In this document: in pieces, positions 1 to 12,666 of the stretch
How the letters are laid out: every line of letters starts with the position of its first letter
Numbering within the stretch: the first letter of the stretch is position 1
Origin: Cycas panzhihuaensis
Taxonomy: Eukaryota > Cycadophyta
Direction of reading: 5' to 3'
Assembly (NCBI GenBank): GCA_023213395.1
Contig: CM041465.1
Span: 72,795,741-72,859,740 of the forward strand
Length of the DNA stretch: 64,000 nt
Program-made: the position numbers and the translations under genes
The notes under the pieces: generated by a model
Told to the model about the DNA's origin: nothing
Seen by the model: the letters and a program-made list of their open reading frames with translations, nothing else
The model's database searches: none

Positions 1-2281
1 GAAGAGGGCCTCGGAAGAGCGGAAGAACCAAGAACTCCCGCCGCTTCCTTAGCAGCCTTGAGATCGCGTGAGGGCGAAAGTCGAGTTGCTTCAAGCAATC
101 GGATCACCTTCTTCCCTGCTCGGGGTCGTGAAGGCGACGGGTGCGGCCAGGGAGAACGAGAAGAGGAAGAAGAATTCTGAGTGCCCTTCCCTTTGTCGCG
201 GGAAGGACGGGGATCAGGCGATCTTCCTCGGTTACGGTTGTTCTTGGTTTGGGTATTGCGATCGCGTTCCCCGTGCTTAGGAAACAGATCCTTATGAACT
301 GGTTGATCCAAATTAGGCCTTGAGGCCCATTTGGGGGAAGAATCGTGTCGAGGGGCATCCTTTGTATGCTGGGCCCTACAACGCGAATCGTCGTGGAAGC
401 AATCCCCATGAATGGAGCACCACTTCTTCTCAAGCGGAGGGTCGAACCCTCTCGCTTGAGAGGACTGGGCGTTTCCATTCCTGGGAAGAGGAGCTTGGGT
501 AGTTTATTGGACTTGTTTGTTTGATGTAGGGGATGAAGGATCTTGAAGCTTGAGCTCCTTCATCGTATGCTCGAATGAGCGTATAGCTGATGTGAGAGGG
601 TCTAAAGTCCTCTCGGTAGGATGAGAGGAAGACCGCGTCAGCTGGGAAGGTTTGGTATCTTTGGTAGGGGGTGGTGCCTCATGGCGTTGTGAGGGCTTAA
701 GAGGTTTCTTGAGATCCACTTGGATCTCAATAGCCTCCAATGCCAAGCACTTGGCGATCGCGGAATCACATGTGGTCGTCCCCATCTTGAGGACTTCCAC
801 GTGGACTTCAGGACGAAGTGCATTGACGAATAGGTCTCGCTTCAGCTCCTCGGGTAATGTTGCCTTAGTGGAGTGAAGCAAGTCGTGGAATCGCCGCACA
901 AAGTCACGATTCATCTCATCGTGACCTTGTTTGAGCGAAAGAAGGGACTTCATTCCGCTCTCGAATGGACGAGCTACATCAAAATAGTTGATGAACTCAT
1001 CCACCAATTCTTTGGAATGAATGGATTGAATGGGCGGAGACTAGAACCATTTGAGGGCGCCACCGCAAGGATCTCGAATAGTTTCATCAAAATATGGTCG
1101 AAGCCCAAGAATCGACGCATGCCATAGAAAAACTACGGACATGCTCCGGGTTCATGACGAAGTTCCATCGAATCTAGGAACTTCAGGGGGATGAGGCGGT
1201 AAGTTGGTTCGCAATGCCTCAACCGAAAGAGGGGTTGACCTAAAGTCCATGAAGGGGTGCGCCCTTGCCTGAACTGTAGAATCAACGAATGTCGAAGTGG
1301 GTAACGCACAAGGAGCGGGTGGGGGTGGAACACACATCCCTCCTTGAGGAAGTGCCCCTTGCTGAAAAGAGGCATGGGGGTAGGTGCCTTGGAAGGGAGT
1401 CGGGTTCCCTTGCAAAGGCACAACAGATGGGATTGCGTTGGAAGAAGGGCAAGACGGATGTGGAACCGGGTTTTGCCCATATGGGCCACCCGTAGGTGGA
1501 GCAACCCCATATGGATGTAGCGGATCCACCCCATAAACGGGAAGATGGCTTCCTCTACCCTGCCCCCAAGGTTGAGAGGTATATCCTGGGGGAACGTAGA
1601 AGGAAGTACCAACGTGCTGGGCTGGAGGATGCATGGGAGCGGATCCCACATGACTAGTGGTTGGAAAGCTAGTAGGGCCAATAGGCCTACTAGGGATGGT
1701 ATGCGCCACGTTAGGGGATGGCACATTGGTTTGATTAGGAGCGGGTATGCTAACCCTTAATTGAGGGAAAGACACACTGCGAGAAGATCCTAAGGCATTA
1801 GGACCTTGATGAGGATTCAAGGTGCCACACATGCCCCCACTACAGGGAATGAGTGGGATGTACGTGTAGGCACGAAGGGATTTGTGGTCATAGGGAGGGT
1901 GGATGAGGATGAGGCATGAGGCGGAGGAGCGGAAGAGGAAGAGGCCCCTCCACGAAGGGCATCCTCAAACCACCTAAGACGCGGTTGCAAGCGTGCTGCG
2001 CGGCAACACTCATTGAAAGCTTCAACTACGTCAACAGGAGGAGTCCCTACATACTCGTAAGAGGTGATCAGAACCTTAAACAAAGTAGGATCCTCGGAAC
2101 GTTCCTCATAAGAATTGCCAACTACGTGGCAACCCTCAAGAGGAACGGGTCCTTCTACGGCGTGGGTAGAAGGATGAGCATCGAAAGAAAGGTGTTGGTC
2201 ATTTGGATAATAAAGGGGGTCGTCACCCTCTTGGGTGGACCCGGGAATAGCAAGAGGAAAGGCATGGGTTTCCATGGTTGA
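1..2281 (-). pseudogene. Ty3/gypsy-type gag, broken, runs off the window start
   Basis: Read on the minus strand from about 2275 down to 1, this is a gag (capsid/nucleocapsid) reading. The N-terminal part (2275-1817) continues in another frame as a Pro/Gly/Gln-rich stretch (1832-1152). The conserved capsid core follows (about 1150-700), including LVDEFINYFD at 1004-975. A short cysteine/histidine box CSIHGDCFHDDSRC (C-X2-H-X4-H-X4-C) lies at 419-378, followed by a basic Arg/Ser-rich tail. Breaks seen: frame change near 1820, shifts between 1160 and 1030, a TAG just before the capsid core, and TAA at 506-504. Protease and RT would lie left of the window. The strong GC-richness contrasts with the rest of the window. 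The family call rests on the capsid core and the CHHC box; the exact lineage is not determined. Confidence 0.8.
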
Positions 2282-5158
2282 AGTGTGGTAGGTCCAATCG
2301 GAAGAGTATCCTCCATAGTGGATCGAATCCGACGAGGTAAGAAGGCGATACGGGGTCCTCTAACAAAGGAGGTAGACCGCATGAACGACGAGAGAAACGC
2401 GTCGCATGCAAGGCCAACCGACGATGTTAGGAAAGGAGAAAAGCGGTAAAACACACGCGTTGGGGCTACCCAACGTGGAGATCGGATAGGTATAAAAAGG
2501 ATCACACAAGAGTAGCGAAACCAGCAAGAGAGCGAAACTAGCTCCCTTCTTGGTAGTCCCAAGATGGTCGCCATGGACGCTGCTATGGGATAACTACCTA
2601 ACTGATAGGTGTAAGGGAGAGTGAGTGGTGGAATGATAGAAGGTGGGACCTAAAAGATGGGTAACTACCACGCAGAGCGCCTGCGTCTTGTTGGAGCGAG
2701 TTCGTGGATCTGCAATGGAGTATGGCTACTATCGGGTGACCCTTCACCGCTTCGAACAAGGGGTGAAGGTGCGTAGGGCAAACCTGGGTTGACCTGGGAA
2801 TAGGACCCTCCCACCCTTGGGTGGCCAAAAGGGGGGAAGAGAGGACCTAATGGAGATAGGCCAAGAGCAAGCCTACACAACCTAATCCTGCACACGAGTG
2901 ATGCGGGAAGCAAGGCACTCGTGTGGTTAAGGAGAGAGGAGGAAAGGTAAGGGAGAGGAGGACTCCTACAATCTTTCCTACGAATGATAAAGATGCGTGA
3001 AACAAGACAAACGAATCGCAAACAAGTACCAAACCAGTTTTCCCCTTTTATCTTTCAATGTGCTAATTACTACAAGAGAAATAAAAGGAAAAGAAAGGGT
3101 AGCAGAGGGGAACGAAACGTGCACCTGGACCGAAGACGTGCGAGATGAAGTAGCCTTCTCGAGGAGCACCCAACCACTCCGCGCGACGTACTAGATGCGA
3201 GATGTTGCGGCGGGTAAAATAGGGGGCTTCCTTACCTTCCCTGGAAAATTAAATGCGATGCCAAGAAAGAAAGGAAGCACCAACTAATAAATGAAGCAGC
3301 ATAAAAACATAACGCATACAAAGGTGCTTCAGTAGCGAGGCCAGCAGGCGATGTACTCCACGCTTCCCAAATACACTGAGCAATAGCGGTCTCTCTCTCT
3401 TCAGAAGGAAGAGCACTAACATGCAACACAAAAACTCTAGCAATATATGCCTAAATAACATAAACGAGAATCTGAATATACACGCGTTAGTGCTAATCCA
3501 ACAATGAAAGTATCAAAAGAAAGTGACCAAAGTGAAAGTAAATGATTGGGTAAGCCTCGGAGTGGCCTACCTCCCGCAAATGGCGCCTAAACCTCCCCCC
3601 AAGAGCCACGAGGCAGCGAGGAGAAAGTCAAGAGCGAGGGCTGGAAAATGGCAGCAAAAAAAGGGGGCAAAGAGAGGCCCAAAGGTACCCACGGCGAACC
3701 GGGATGCTATGAGGAGCAAACCGGGTGACCCGGAGAAGAGAGGTGGGGCAAGAAACCAGCGGTTGGGACTTATGAGTGGTGCCCAAACCCGAGCAAAAGG
3801 CCCCAAATCGTGGCGCAACTTGTGACAGCACTGGTTTGGGCAACCAAAGGGAGCCTTCAAACCCTTGTTTGCAAGCTAAGGGCAGCACGGGGTGAGAGGG
3901 AGGTTTTGGAGGGCTTAGAGCCGCCTAGGGAGCGTGGAAGGTGGTACGGAATCCACCCAGCTCCTCTCCAAAACCTATGTAACCCCTCAACGCCACGCTT
4001 GACAAAGAACGCAGGTAAGAGGCACAGGGAGAGTGGTATAACAGTCCACCGAAAGGGAGGAAAACCAACTCTCAAGCAACAAGCAAGAATAGACGGGCTG
4101 AAGCATAAATATCACAAGAAAAACAGGTATAAAACAAGGAATACCTGAAAAGGAGAGGCAAGGGATTTGCCTCAGCCAAAGGGCAGCGGAGAGGGGCTGA
4201 TAAATCAACCCAGATCTGAAGTAGAGCAGGTTTGAGGCCCTGCTACGAAGATGTGACGGGAAACACCTGCACTTGGGGCGCTTATGGACTGCCTGGGCGA
4301 AGATCAGCTGGAAACCACTTCAAAGGAGCCCTCCCCAAGGCATTTGAGGGGCTGGGAGAATGTCTCAGCCATGCCAAAGGAGAACTGGGCGCTGTATGAA
4401 GGGTGCAGGTCCAGTTGCAGCAGCAAACATCAGAGAAGAGCAGAGTAGGAGAGTGTTTCCTTGAGAGTAATTCCAAAAGTGAGCAAAAAGATCCTTGAAA
4501 ATGAGCCAAAAAGGGCTTAAGTACTCAAGCAAAACCCTAAAGCGTGCGATTAGGGCACAGCTGGAAGAGGAATAAAGCACGAGCCACGTGGCAGTTTCAC
4601 AATAAATACGAAATTACCACGGTGGATTTTTAAAACAACTCGAGACAACAGATCACGGAAGAATTTCATGCAGATCATGGATTCTCCATGCTGAAAAATC
4701 CGGCAGACGCACTAGAGCAAAACGGGGCCCACCAACCGCCTAGTGAGGGCGATGATGAAAAGGCTAATAGAAAGCTAGAACACCTACCTGGGAGCAAACA
4801 AGCCAACAAAACGGGTCTAAAGGAGCAAAAATAGGGCTCGAGTGGGGTGGCAAGTTGACCAAACGATGATGAGTCATCACACGGGCAGAGGTGGCGCAAA
4901 CCTAGTGGATCCTGGAGCAAGGAGGGCAGATGCGGGAAGTAATACAGTCATCAGGGTGTCACACTCGCTGGGAGTGTGCCCCTGCTATAGTCGTCATAGG
5001 CTAAAATAAGTGTGGACGACTACAAGGTCACCCACAAAGTCATACACATGCAGATACGCAAGCAAACATCCAGTAAAAGAAAGCGATGATAATGCGAGAG
5101 ACATACCTGCACTTACCTAAGTCGGTGATTCCGTATCCATTCCCGGAAGTCGGGAAAC
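2282..5158 (-). other. GC-rich untranslated and probable 5' LTR region of the gypsy element
   Basis: This stretch lies upstream of the minus-strand gag and has no recognisable protein. Its open frames look like by-products of high GC. In-frame coding-like text extends gag a little upstream of 2275, to about 2370, so the true start is uncertain. A G-box palindrome GCCACGTGGC lies at 4583-4592, and on the minus strand it is followed by pyrimidine-rich leader-like DNA. That fits an LTR promoter, but I could not fix the LTR ends or a primer-binding site. Candidate right ends are TG/CA-type ends near 4965 and near 5158. It stops where copia sequence begins at about 5160. Confidence 0.45.
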
Positions 5159-5162
5159 ACAC

Positions 5163-5246
5163 ACCAATCAAAATTATGCTGATATATTCACAAAACCAGT
5201 ACCATTAGAGAAGTTCAAATGGTGTTTGACTTCTCTTGGCTTGTAG
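5163..5246 (+). pseudogene. C-terminal tail of a copia polyprotein (RNase H end)
   Basis: The last 27 codons of a copia pol are present, including the hallmark ADIFTKP motif that closes Ty1/copia RNase H, ending at TAG 5244-5246. Everything upstream is missing: the reading stops abruptly at about 5160, where gypsy-type GC-rich DNA begins. A polypurine tract (AAGGTGGAGATT, 5292-5303) and an LTR follow in normal order, so this is the true 3' end of an element, truncated on its left by insertion or recombination. Confidence 0.85.
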
Positions 5247-5302
5247 AAAAGATGATGAAGGATCCAGGAAAGGTAGCGAGTAATTGTTGTTAAGGTGGAG
5301 AT

Positions 5303-5762
5303 TACTGGGTATTGTGACAACAATTATAGGCCTAAAATTATGGCATGTTTTCGGTGCAGTTTCCCCCCCTAATCTTTCTTAGGGCGTTCCAAGGGGGGCG
5401 GGAGCCCCCCTTGGCTGTGGGTATGGGGGGAGTGGAACGCACCCCGCTAGGAGGGGATTCAGGGGCGATAGCCCCTAACCCAAAAAATTGACCATGTAAA
5501 CCTTATTAAAGTGTAAAGAGAATCAGGATCGTTCAATACAAATACCCTAGATTCTACAGTTGAGATTTAGGTCTTGGATGTCCTCTCATGTAGCCAATTT
5601 TTAGGGCTTTTCTTATTATGTTGTAATGTTATGCAATGTATTATGGAGAGGGCAGCGGCTAATTGTTGTTCCAGAGAGCACTTTGTATCTGTGATGTGCT
5701 GTTTCTCCATTCTGCAGCAATAAAGATCGATACCTTTCCTGTGTGGATGTTTCCCTAGCACA
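5303..5762 (+). repeat. 3' LTR of the truncated copia element
   Basis: This LTR starts right after the polypurine tract. Alignment to the usual TGTTGGG start suggests two mutated bases. It contains a G/C-run segment at 5365-5480 (GGGGGGCGGGAGCCCCCC-like), then leader-like AT-rich sequence with an AATAAA signal at 5719-5724. The right end near 5762 (TAGCACA) is estimated, because no partner LTR is present for comparison. Confidence 0.65.
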
Positions 5763-6960
5763 CTACTAGGGTTTTACCATGTTATATCGAGTGCACATGT
5801 GATGTTTAGCTTTCATTATCTTGTTATTGTATAATCTCTAATTTTAAAACTTGCATGTAATTTTATGTTTCCATTTCTGTAACTAGTTGTAAGAAAGTAA
5901 TAGATCTTGGTGGCTGTTAGAGGGTTGGACCTTCTATTCTCAACATAAAAATCCTCACTACTAGTCATACTCAAATATTCATCACTATCATCCTCATAAT
6001 AATTCTCATTTATGTTTTCACATTTATCCATATTTTTAGATTCCATATTATGATTCATATCAAGGGTAATTCTCATATTATAACAATTAATACCTTATGT
6101 GTTTACTTCATATGCCTTTTATAACTAGTTATACATATAGGATTTTCTATCACCACCTTTAGAGTTCAACCTTGGATGCAATTTTTCATAACTCTTAGGC
6201 TCTTATTCATGTGGGTTTTTCATTACTATTATTTCTTCTATAACCTTATATGCTCCTTAGGAGACTTGAACTTGAAATACCCTAATTTCTAGTCATAAGA
6301 TTACTTGTGAGAATGGAATGATTAACTTTAACTATTCTATTAGGTTCTTCAATAGCCTCAACATCCTTAGAATGTCTTATAAGGGGATGCCATTAAATAG
6401 TTTAACTGTGCTAATTTTCATAGTCTTAGTTTCTTATGTCTTCCCTACTATGAAATCCTCACTCTGTTTTGGAAATGCCCTCCTTCTATATAGTTGCTTT
6501 AGCTTTGGTTTACTTAAGGTGGGGTAGTGCTTCCCTACTTCCTTTGCCACTTCCTTCAATGCCTTCTTACTTAGGTAAAGTAATTAATTTCCATATTAGG
6601 TTTTGGGTAATTTAACCCATCCTTCTTAGGGTTAATTATGAAAAGAATCATGACTATAAATATATAAAGCATAATTGATATAAATCTACTTAATTTCACA
6701 ATTAGTAGGCAACTTTTCAAAGGGTGATTACATGGTCCACATTTCTACATATGTGGGTGTTGTCAATGTAACTTCTAGTGATAAAACTCTAAACAAAATA
6801 CACATCTTCCTACCATAATTTGTTTCTAGGGTTTTTTCACTATCATTTTTATGCTATATATAGGTCATGAGTTATTTCCTATCCCTCAACCTATTCCTCA
6901 AGCATTTCTCCCTTTGGCATTATGATAATAATATTTTATTATATGTGTATTTATATTGGA
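5763..6960 (-). pseudogene. AT-rich segment with a decayed, unidentified minus-strand coding region
   Basis: Between about 6590 and 5816 the minus strand reads as a protein-like, K/E-rich sequence interrupted by several stops and at least one frameshift. An open 86-codon piece at 6076-5816 is rich in Asp/Glu. A neighbouring readable piece near 6590-6380 contains ALKEVAKEVGK and KISTVKLFNGIPL. I do not recognise the family, and it does not resemble the copia gag or pol sequences elsewhere here. It could be the remains of another retroelement or a virus-like insert. The rest of the segment (6600-6960) shows nothing further. Confidence 0.35.
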
Positions 6961-7456
6961 TGTGGGACAGTAATGATATCATATTTTAGAGAATGGAAGA
7001 GAGAATATAAAAAGTGAAATATAAAATAAGATTTTCTATTCTACTACTTTACAAAATATACATACATATATAAAATACTCTCATATGTATGATATCTTTG
7101 TAGGAGTAGTGTTTAATTACTTCTTGTAAAATTAAGTTAAGTGGTGCATGCCCTTCACTCTCTCGTGTCTTATTATTAAAATAAGTATATTAAGTTATGT
7201 ACAATACCCATTCATTTATGTATTATCTCATTGGTGGACATAGGGGTTCTCAAATGCAATCGGTCAATAATGAGGTACTCTTGTACTATAAGTCTATATT
7301 CATTCATAATATAATATTTAGAGATAATTATTTCTCAATAATTATTATCTTATATATGTTTATACATATGCTTCAGCTTTTAATTATGTATTATTTATAT
7401 TTTACACCTCATTTATTCATTTGAATATATTAATTATTTATGATTTTTTTAATTTT
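6961..7456 (+). repeat. Dispersed repeat R, copy 1 (left part)
   Basis: This segment matches 50082-50220 (its first part) and 35241-35590 (its second part) at clearly recognisable identity. It begins with TGTGG at 6961. Element A starts at 7457 and interrupts it. The sequence resuming at 21977 (AATTTCTTCAAT) matches what follows in copy 2 (AATTCCTTCAAT near 35604), so A inserted into R. A CA dinucleotide then TGGTATCAAAG at 21990 suggests R may be an LTR, but homology between copies 2 and 3 runs past that point, so this is unsettled. Confidence 0.6.
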
Positions 7457-7806
7457 TGTTAAGATAACCCCCAATATGTCTAAGGAGTTGTGTGCCTAGG
7501 GCCCCTCAAAGCCACCTTTGAGGCCCCTTAGGGCACCTAGAGCCAAACATTAGTCGCCTAAAGCCACCTAAAGCTGATGCAATATTCTTAAGGTATGTGT
7601 TAAACTTATTAATTACATTTTTTAATATTATTTTAACTTATTTCAACTAACATGTAGGTCAGGTCGAGGCACTTGTGGCCTCCCCAAATTTCTATATATG
7701 GGGTGGGAATACCTCCCTGGTGTTTTTTAACACCGCCATTATTTAGAAATCACATGTTAACTCAAGATGCATTTGTCGTAGTCCTGCTCTGCTCCTCTAC
7801 AACCCA
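7457..7806 (+). repeat. 5' LTR of element A
   Basis: It begins TGTTAAGATAACCCCC and ends AACCCA. The 3' copy is at 21653-21976 with many substitutions and small indels. Both carry a GGGCCCCTCAAAGCCACC-type GC patch just inside the left end. Confidence 0.88.
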
Positions 7807-7809
7807 TAT

Positions 7810-7822
7810 TGGTATTAGAGTG
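7810..7822 (+). other. Primer-binding site of element A
   Basis: TGGTATTAGAGTG lies three bases after the LTR. It is a decayed version of TGGTATCAGAGC, complementary to initiator Met-tRNA, as in most plant copia elements. Confidence 0.75.
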
Positions 7823-8506
7823 ACCTGCTTGGAAGTTGGCATATAATCATTTAGCTTCATGGCTCATTTTCTATTTATATTGGTATGTGAAATAATATCA
7901 CATTTTATTAAAGTTTAACATTATAAAATCATTGATTATTATTTGATTTTTTCATTTATATATTTGTACATTTATACCCGTGCCATTCCATTATTTTTGA
8001 TCGATTCTAGCTTCTCAATATTTGAATGAAACTATCCTATATGACTGCTCATTATGATCAGAATTGAATTCTCCAGCCTATGGTAAAAATTGTTCATGAT
8101 TTAGTTGCTTATTCTGAGAGAAATCTCTCTCTGAGTCCCAGTTCTCTATTTTGAGCCCATTTCACTCCTCTACTTCGTTTTCTCTCCACAAAGCTCTGTT
8201 TAGCTTAAAAATTTAATGGCTACTAGATATCCCGAACATCTAGCTACTCCTAAAATTTTATGTTAGTCCATCTCCTTCGTAGTGAGATCTAGCCACCTAA
8301 GTGGACTTTGCTCTATTTTCTCAAGTTTTTCAATAGTTTTCTTTAAATTTTTAATTTTTTTTTATCAAATCCTATTCAATCTGCTCGGGCACCCCCTGTG
8401 TAATCATCCCAACTTAGATTTGAGATTGATCAAAGCTATTTAGCCTTTATTTATCCTCTTTCACTTGCTATGTGCTCTCTGTTCTAGGCGTCAACCATTT
8501 TTTGTT

Positions 8507-10051
<1,545 letters not shown>

Positions 10052-10329
10052 ATCACTTTTTTCACATGTTCCGGCTTGATCCTTGTGGAGGATTGATCAC
10101 CCCCTCTCTACATCTCATCTCGTGTAGAGAATTGATCTATTATACCCTTTATTTGTGCTTGGATCATGCTGCACATTCGTCAATGTTTCTATGTTTGTCT
10201 ATTTTAATTCAATTTTATAATCACATTGATTTTTATTACTATTAAGTTTTATAAAATTTAAATGTTGTTTATAAATTTTTTATAACCTTTATTAAGGCAT
10301 AAGCCCCTTAAGGCCTCAATCCCTAGTCC

Positions 10330-11040
10330 CATGACCCCCATGTGACCTGAAACTTTAAATAGATCCTTAGATATGTTTGCAGTTAGACGCTTTAAAATAG
10401 TTGCCACTAGTATAAGTATCTTAAAGGATCTAAGCACTTTAAAAGTAAAACAACTCAGTGCTATACTTATATCTATAGAGAAACAACAAAGTGCCAATGA
10501 GTTGCTAGAAAATGACTTTGCCACAAAGGCTCGTATTCAATCCAACTCTCAAGTACAAACTTCAAGGCAAAAAGAATCACCTCCAAGAAGAAAGGTTGGG
10601 AATCCTAGAAGGGATACTAGGTAAGATCCTCCAAAATATCAATCCCCTCATCAAAGGAGGCAAGGAGAACACCAATAGAATGAAAACCCTCCAAGGTATA
10701 CAAATCAAAGGAGACAGTTTGAAAGTCATACCTATTATCCTAATTGTCAAGGAAATCTTCAATCTTCAAGGTCAAAGTAAGAATACTATAACAATAGACT
10801 AAGAGACAACCCTCCTCAACCTTATGAGGAAAGGGAGAGATCCTCCTATATTGATCGATCTCATCCAAGAAGTAGGAGCTTAAGTTATGGAAGGAGAGAT
10901 CTATTATATTGTACATATTACTATACAAGTAGCCATAATAAAGATAAATATTTCTCAAAACATGGACCACCTACTAGGGGACATGCCCACAATACATCTA
11001 AGTCAAAAGATAATAGCAGGCTATTCTTATCTAGTTTTAT
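10330..11040 (+). pseudogene. Element A gag C-terminal remnant
   Basis: Two overlapping open pieces (10373-10624 and 10512-10802) and a following readable stretch to 11040 show the end of a copia gag. There is an alpha-helical Leu-rich segment (DLSTLKVKQLSA), a region rich in Arg/Gln/Asn, and a serine/histidine-rich linker before the protease. The zinc knuckle has decayed to a YYPNCQG-like remnant. The N-terminal capsid domain is absent; the space where it should be holds the microsatellite and about 280 bp of unrecognised DNA (10050-10330). Confidence 0.6.
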
Positions 11041-12108
11041 TGATAAGGAGGAAGATGATGATAGTTGGTACATCAATTCAGGATGCTAAACTCATATGAC
11101 CCACAAAGAACATATGTTTTATACTTTGGATAAAAACTAAAAAGGATCCATTATGTTTAGAGATAATACCACCTATGAATCAGTTGGGAGAGATAATATA
11201 GCCTTGATGATAGATATAGAAGAATATAGACATCTAGATGATATCTTGTATATCTCAACTCTAAGGAAAAACTTGCTATTAGTAGGGTAGATGATGGGAT
11301 AGGATTGCAAAGTGGTTTTTGACAATGATGAGTGTGTTATCAAAGACAAAAGAAGAAATAAAGTTACTGTTGCCAAAGGAAAAATGACCAAGAATCACCT
11401 ATTCAAACTTATTCCCACTCCTTCAAATACATATACCCTAAGAACTTTAGCTACCTTGGATAGTGACTTGTGGCATAGAAGGTTTGGTCGTCTCAACTAT
11501 ACTAGCTTGACCCTTATGAAACATATGGAGATGATCAATGGTTTACCATATATTGATGTAAATAAAACCTTGTGTGAAGGGTGTCTTCTAAGTAAACACC
11601 ATAGAGAAAGCTTTCTGGATTATAGTCATCGAGCATCGAGTCCTCTCCAATTAGTATACATAGATATTTATGGACCTGTGAATACTCCTTCCTTAGCAGG
11701 TATAAAATATTTCATCACTTTCATCGATGACTTCACAAGGAAGACATGGGTGTTCTTCCTAAAGTATAAATCATATGCCTTCAAACACTTTGTTAATTTA
11801 AAAACCTTTGTGGAGTGATAAAGTAGATACAAACTTTTATCCCTAAGATTAGATAATAGGGGAGAGTTTACATCTATTGCATTCAAAGACTATTATGTAC
11901 ACTATAGAATCAGAAGATAGCTCACTAAATGGCAAGGTGTATGCTTAAAGACAAGAATTTAGGCCATCAGTTTTAGGATGAAGCAATTCAAACATCTTTT
12001 TATTTACTCAATAGATGCTCCACCAAAGCCCTTAGGTGGAAAACTCTAGAAGAAGCTTAGACTGGTTATAAACCAAGAACACATCATCTTTGAATATTTA
12101 TATGTCTT
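11041..12108 (+). pseudogene. Element A protease to integrase (first part)
   Basis: The protease motif region reads WYINSGC near 11073, where D-S/T-G-A is expected, so the catalytic Asp is replaced by Asn. A GAG-pre-integrase domain follows in the open stretch 11312-11818: LWHRRFGRL, then CEGCLLSKHHR, the zinc-binding part of integrase. The integrase core start, FIDDFTRKTWVFFL, is at about 11723-11764. After 11818 stops appear and the frame is only partly readable. The coding line is cut at 12108 within the FGCLAY motif by insertion of element B and resumes at 19683. Confidence 0.82.
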
Positions 12109-12113
12109 GCCTA
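12109..12113 (+). other. Target-site duplication of element B, left copy
   Basis: GCCTA directly precedes the B 5' LTR. The same GCCTA follows the 3' LTR at 19683-19687. Joining the flanks through one copy restores the element A integrase reading (CLAY then SHIP), which independently confirms the insertion point. Confidence 0.93.
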
Positions 12114-12214
12114 TGTTAAACCTCATGGTTTACCTTATGTTTATAATGTTAAGCTAATGTACTTTCTATTCTTGTATTATGTGTGCACTTTTGCACTTTT
12201 GTACTTCAGGTGTA

Positions 12215-12238
12215 ACTTTATCACTTAAGTGATAAAGT
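12215..12238. promoter_or_regulatory. 24-bp perfect palindrome in the B LTR
   Basis: Arms are ACTTTATCACTT and its exact reverse complement, meeting at TTAA with no spacer. With one bulged base the pairing extends into GTGT/ACAC. The same palindrome is unchanged in the 3' LTR at 19244-19267 although surrounding bases differ. It could be a dimeric protein-binding site or an RNA hairpin; function is inferred only. Confidence 0.7.
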
Positions 12239-12408
12239 ACACACCCACTTTATGTCTTGTGACATAACGTTGTAACTTAAGGGTCAAATGACCCCCTTGC
12301 ACTTTTGCTCACATGAGCTCCCAATGGACACTTGTCCTACATGCAAGCATGCATTGCATGATTGACACTTGTCAATCATGCAATAGCCTTTGGTCTCTCA
12401 TCTTCTTC

Positions 12409-12416
12409 TATTTAAA
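12409..12416 (+). promoter_or_regulatory. TATA-like box of element B LTR
   Basis: TATTTAAA followed by AGAGACC lies about 300 bp into the LTR. It is conserved at 19438-19445 in the 3' LTR. Its position suits a U3/R promoter. Confidence 0.5.
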
Positions 12417-12654
12417 GAGACCTCTCTTCATTATTGCTCATCATGAGAGGAGGAGCTCATTGTTATTCTCGCTGGTTGCTAATCAAGTCAAGCATTCTTT
12501 GGTGGTTGGACTAATTCCAACTCCCATTCATGGTATCTTGATCTTGCTCCTATTTCTCTTTGTGTTCTTTATGTTTTATGCTTCATGCATTTGTGATATT
12601 GTGCTTTTACTTATGATCTTGGGACTAATGTAGCTTAATGCCCATTTTCACATT

Positions 12655-12666
12655 TGGTATCAGAGC
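12655..12666 (+). other. Primer-binding site of element B
   Basis: TGGTATCAGAGC starts two bases after the LTR, an exact match to the usual initiator Met-tRNA complement of plant copia elements. Confidence 0.92.

Larger units (their letters stand above)
12114..12652 (+). repeat. 5' LTR of element B
   Basis: It runs TGTTAAACC to TTTTCACA. It contains a 24-bp perfect palindrome (12215-12238), a 7-bp-arm hairpin ATTGACA/TGTCAAT at 12361-12376, and a TATA-like TATTTAAA at 12409-12416, which is a plausible promoter for the element transcript. Confidence 0.93.

Noticed and set aside
3523-4920. Several open frames of 80-110 codons on both strands in GC-rich DNA
   Set aside because: They overlap each other, have biased composition and no motif; high GC alone explains the lack of stops.
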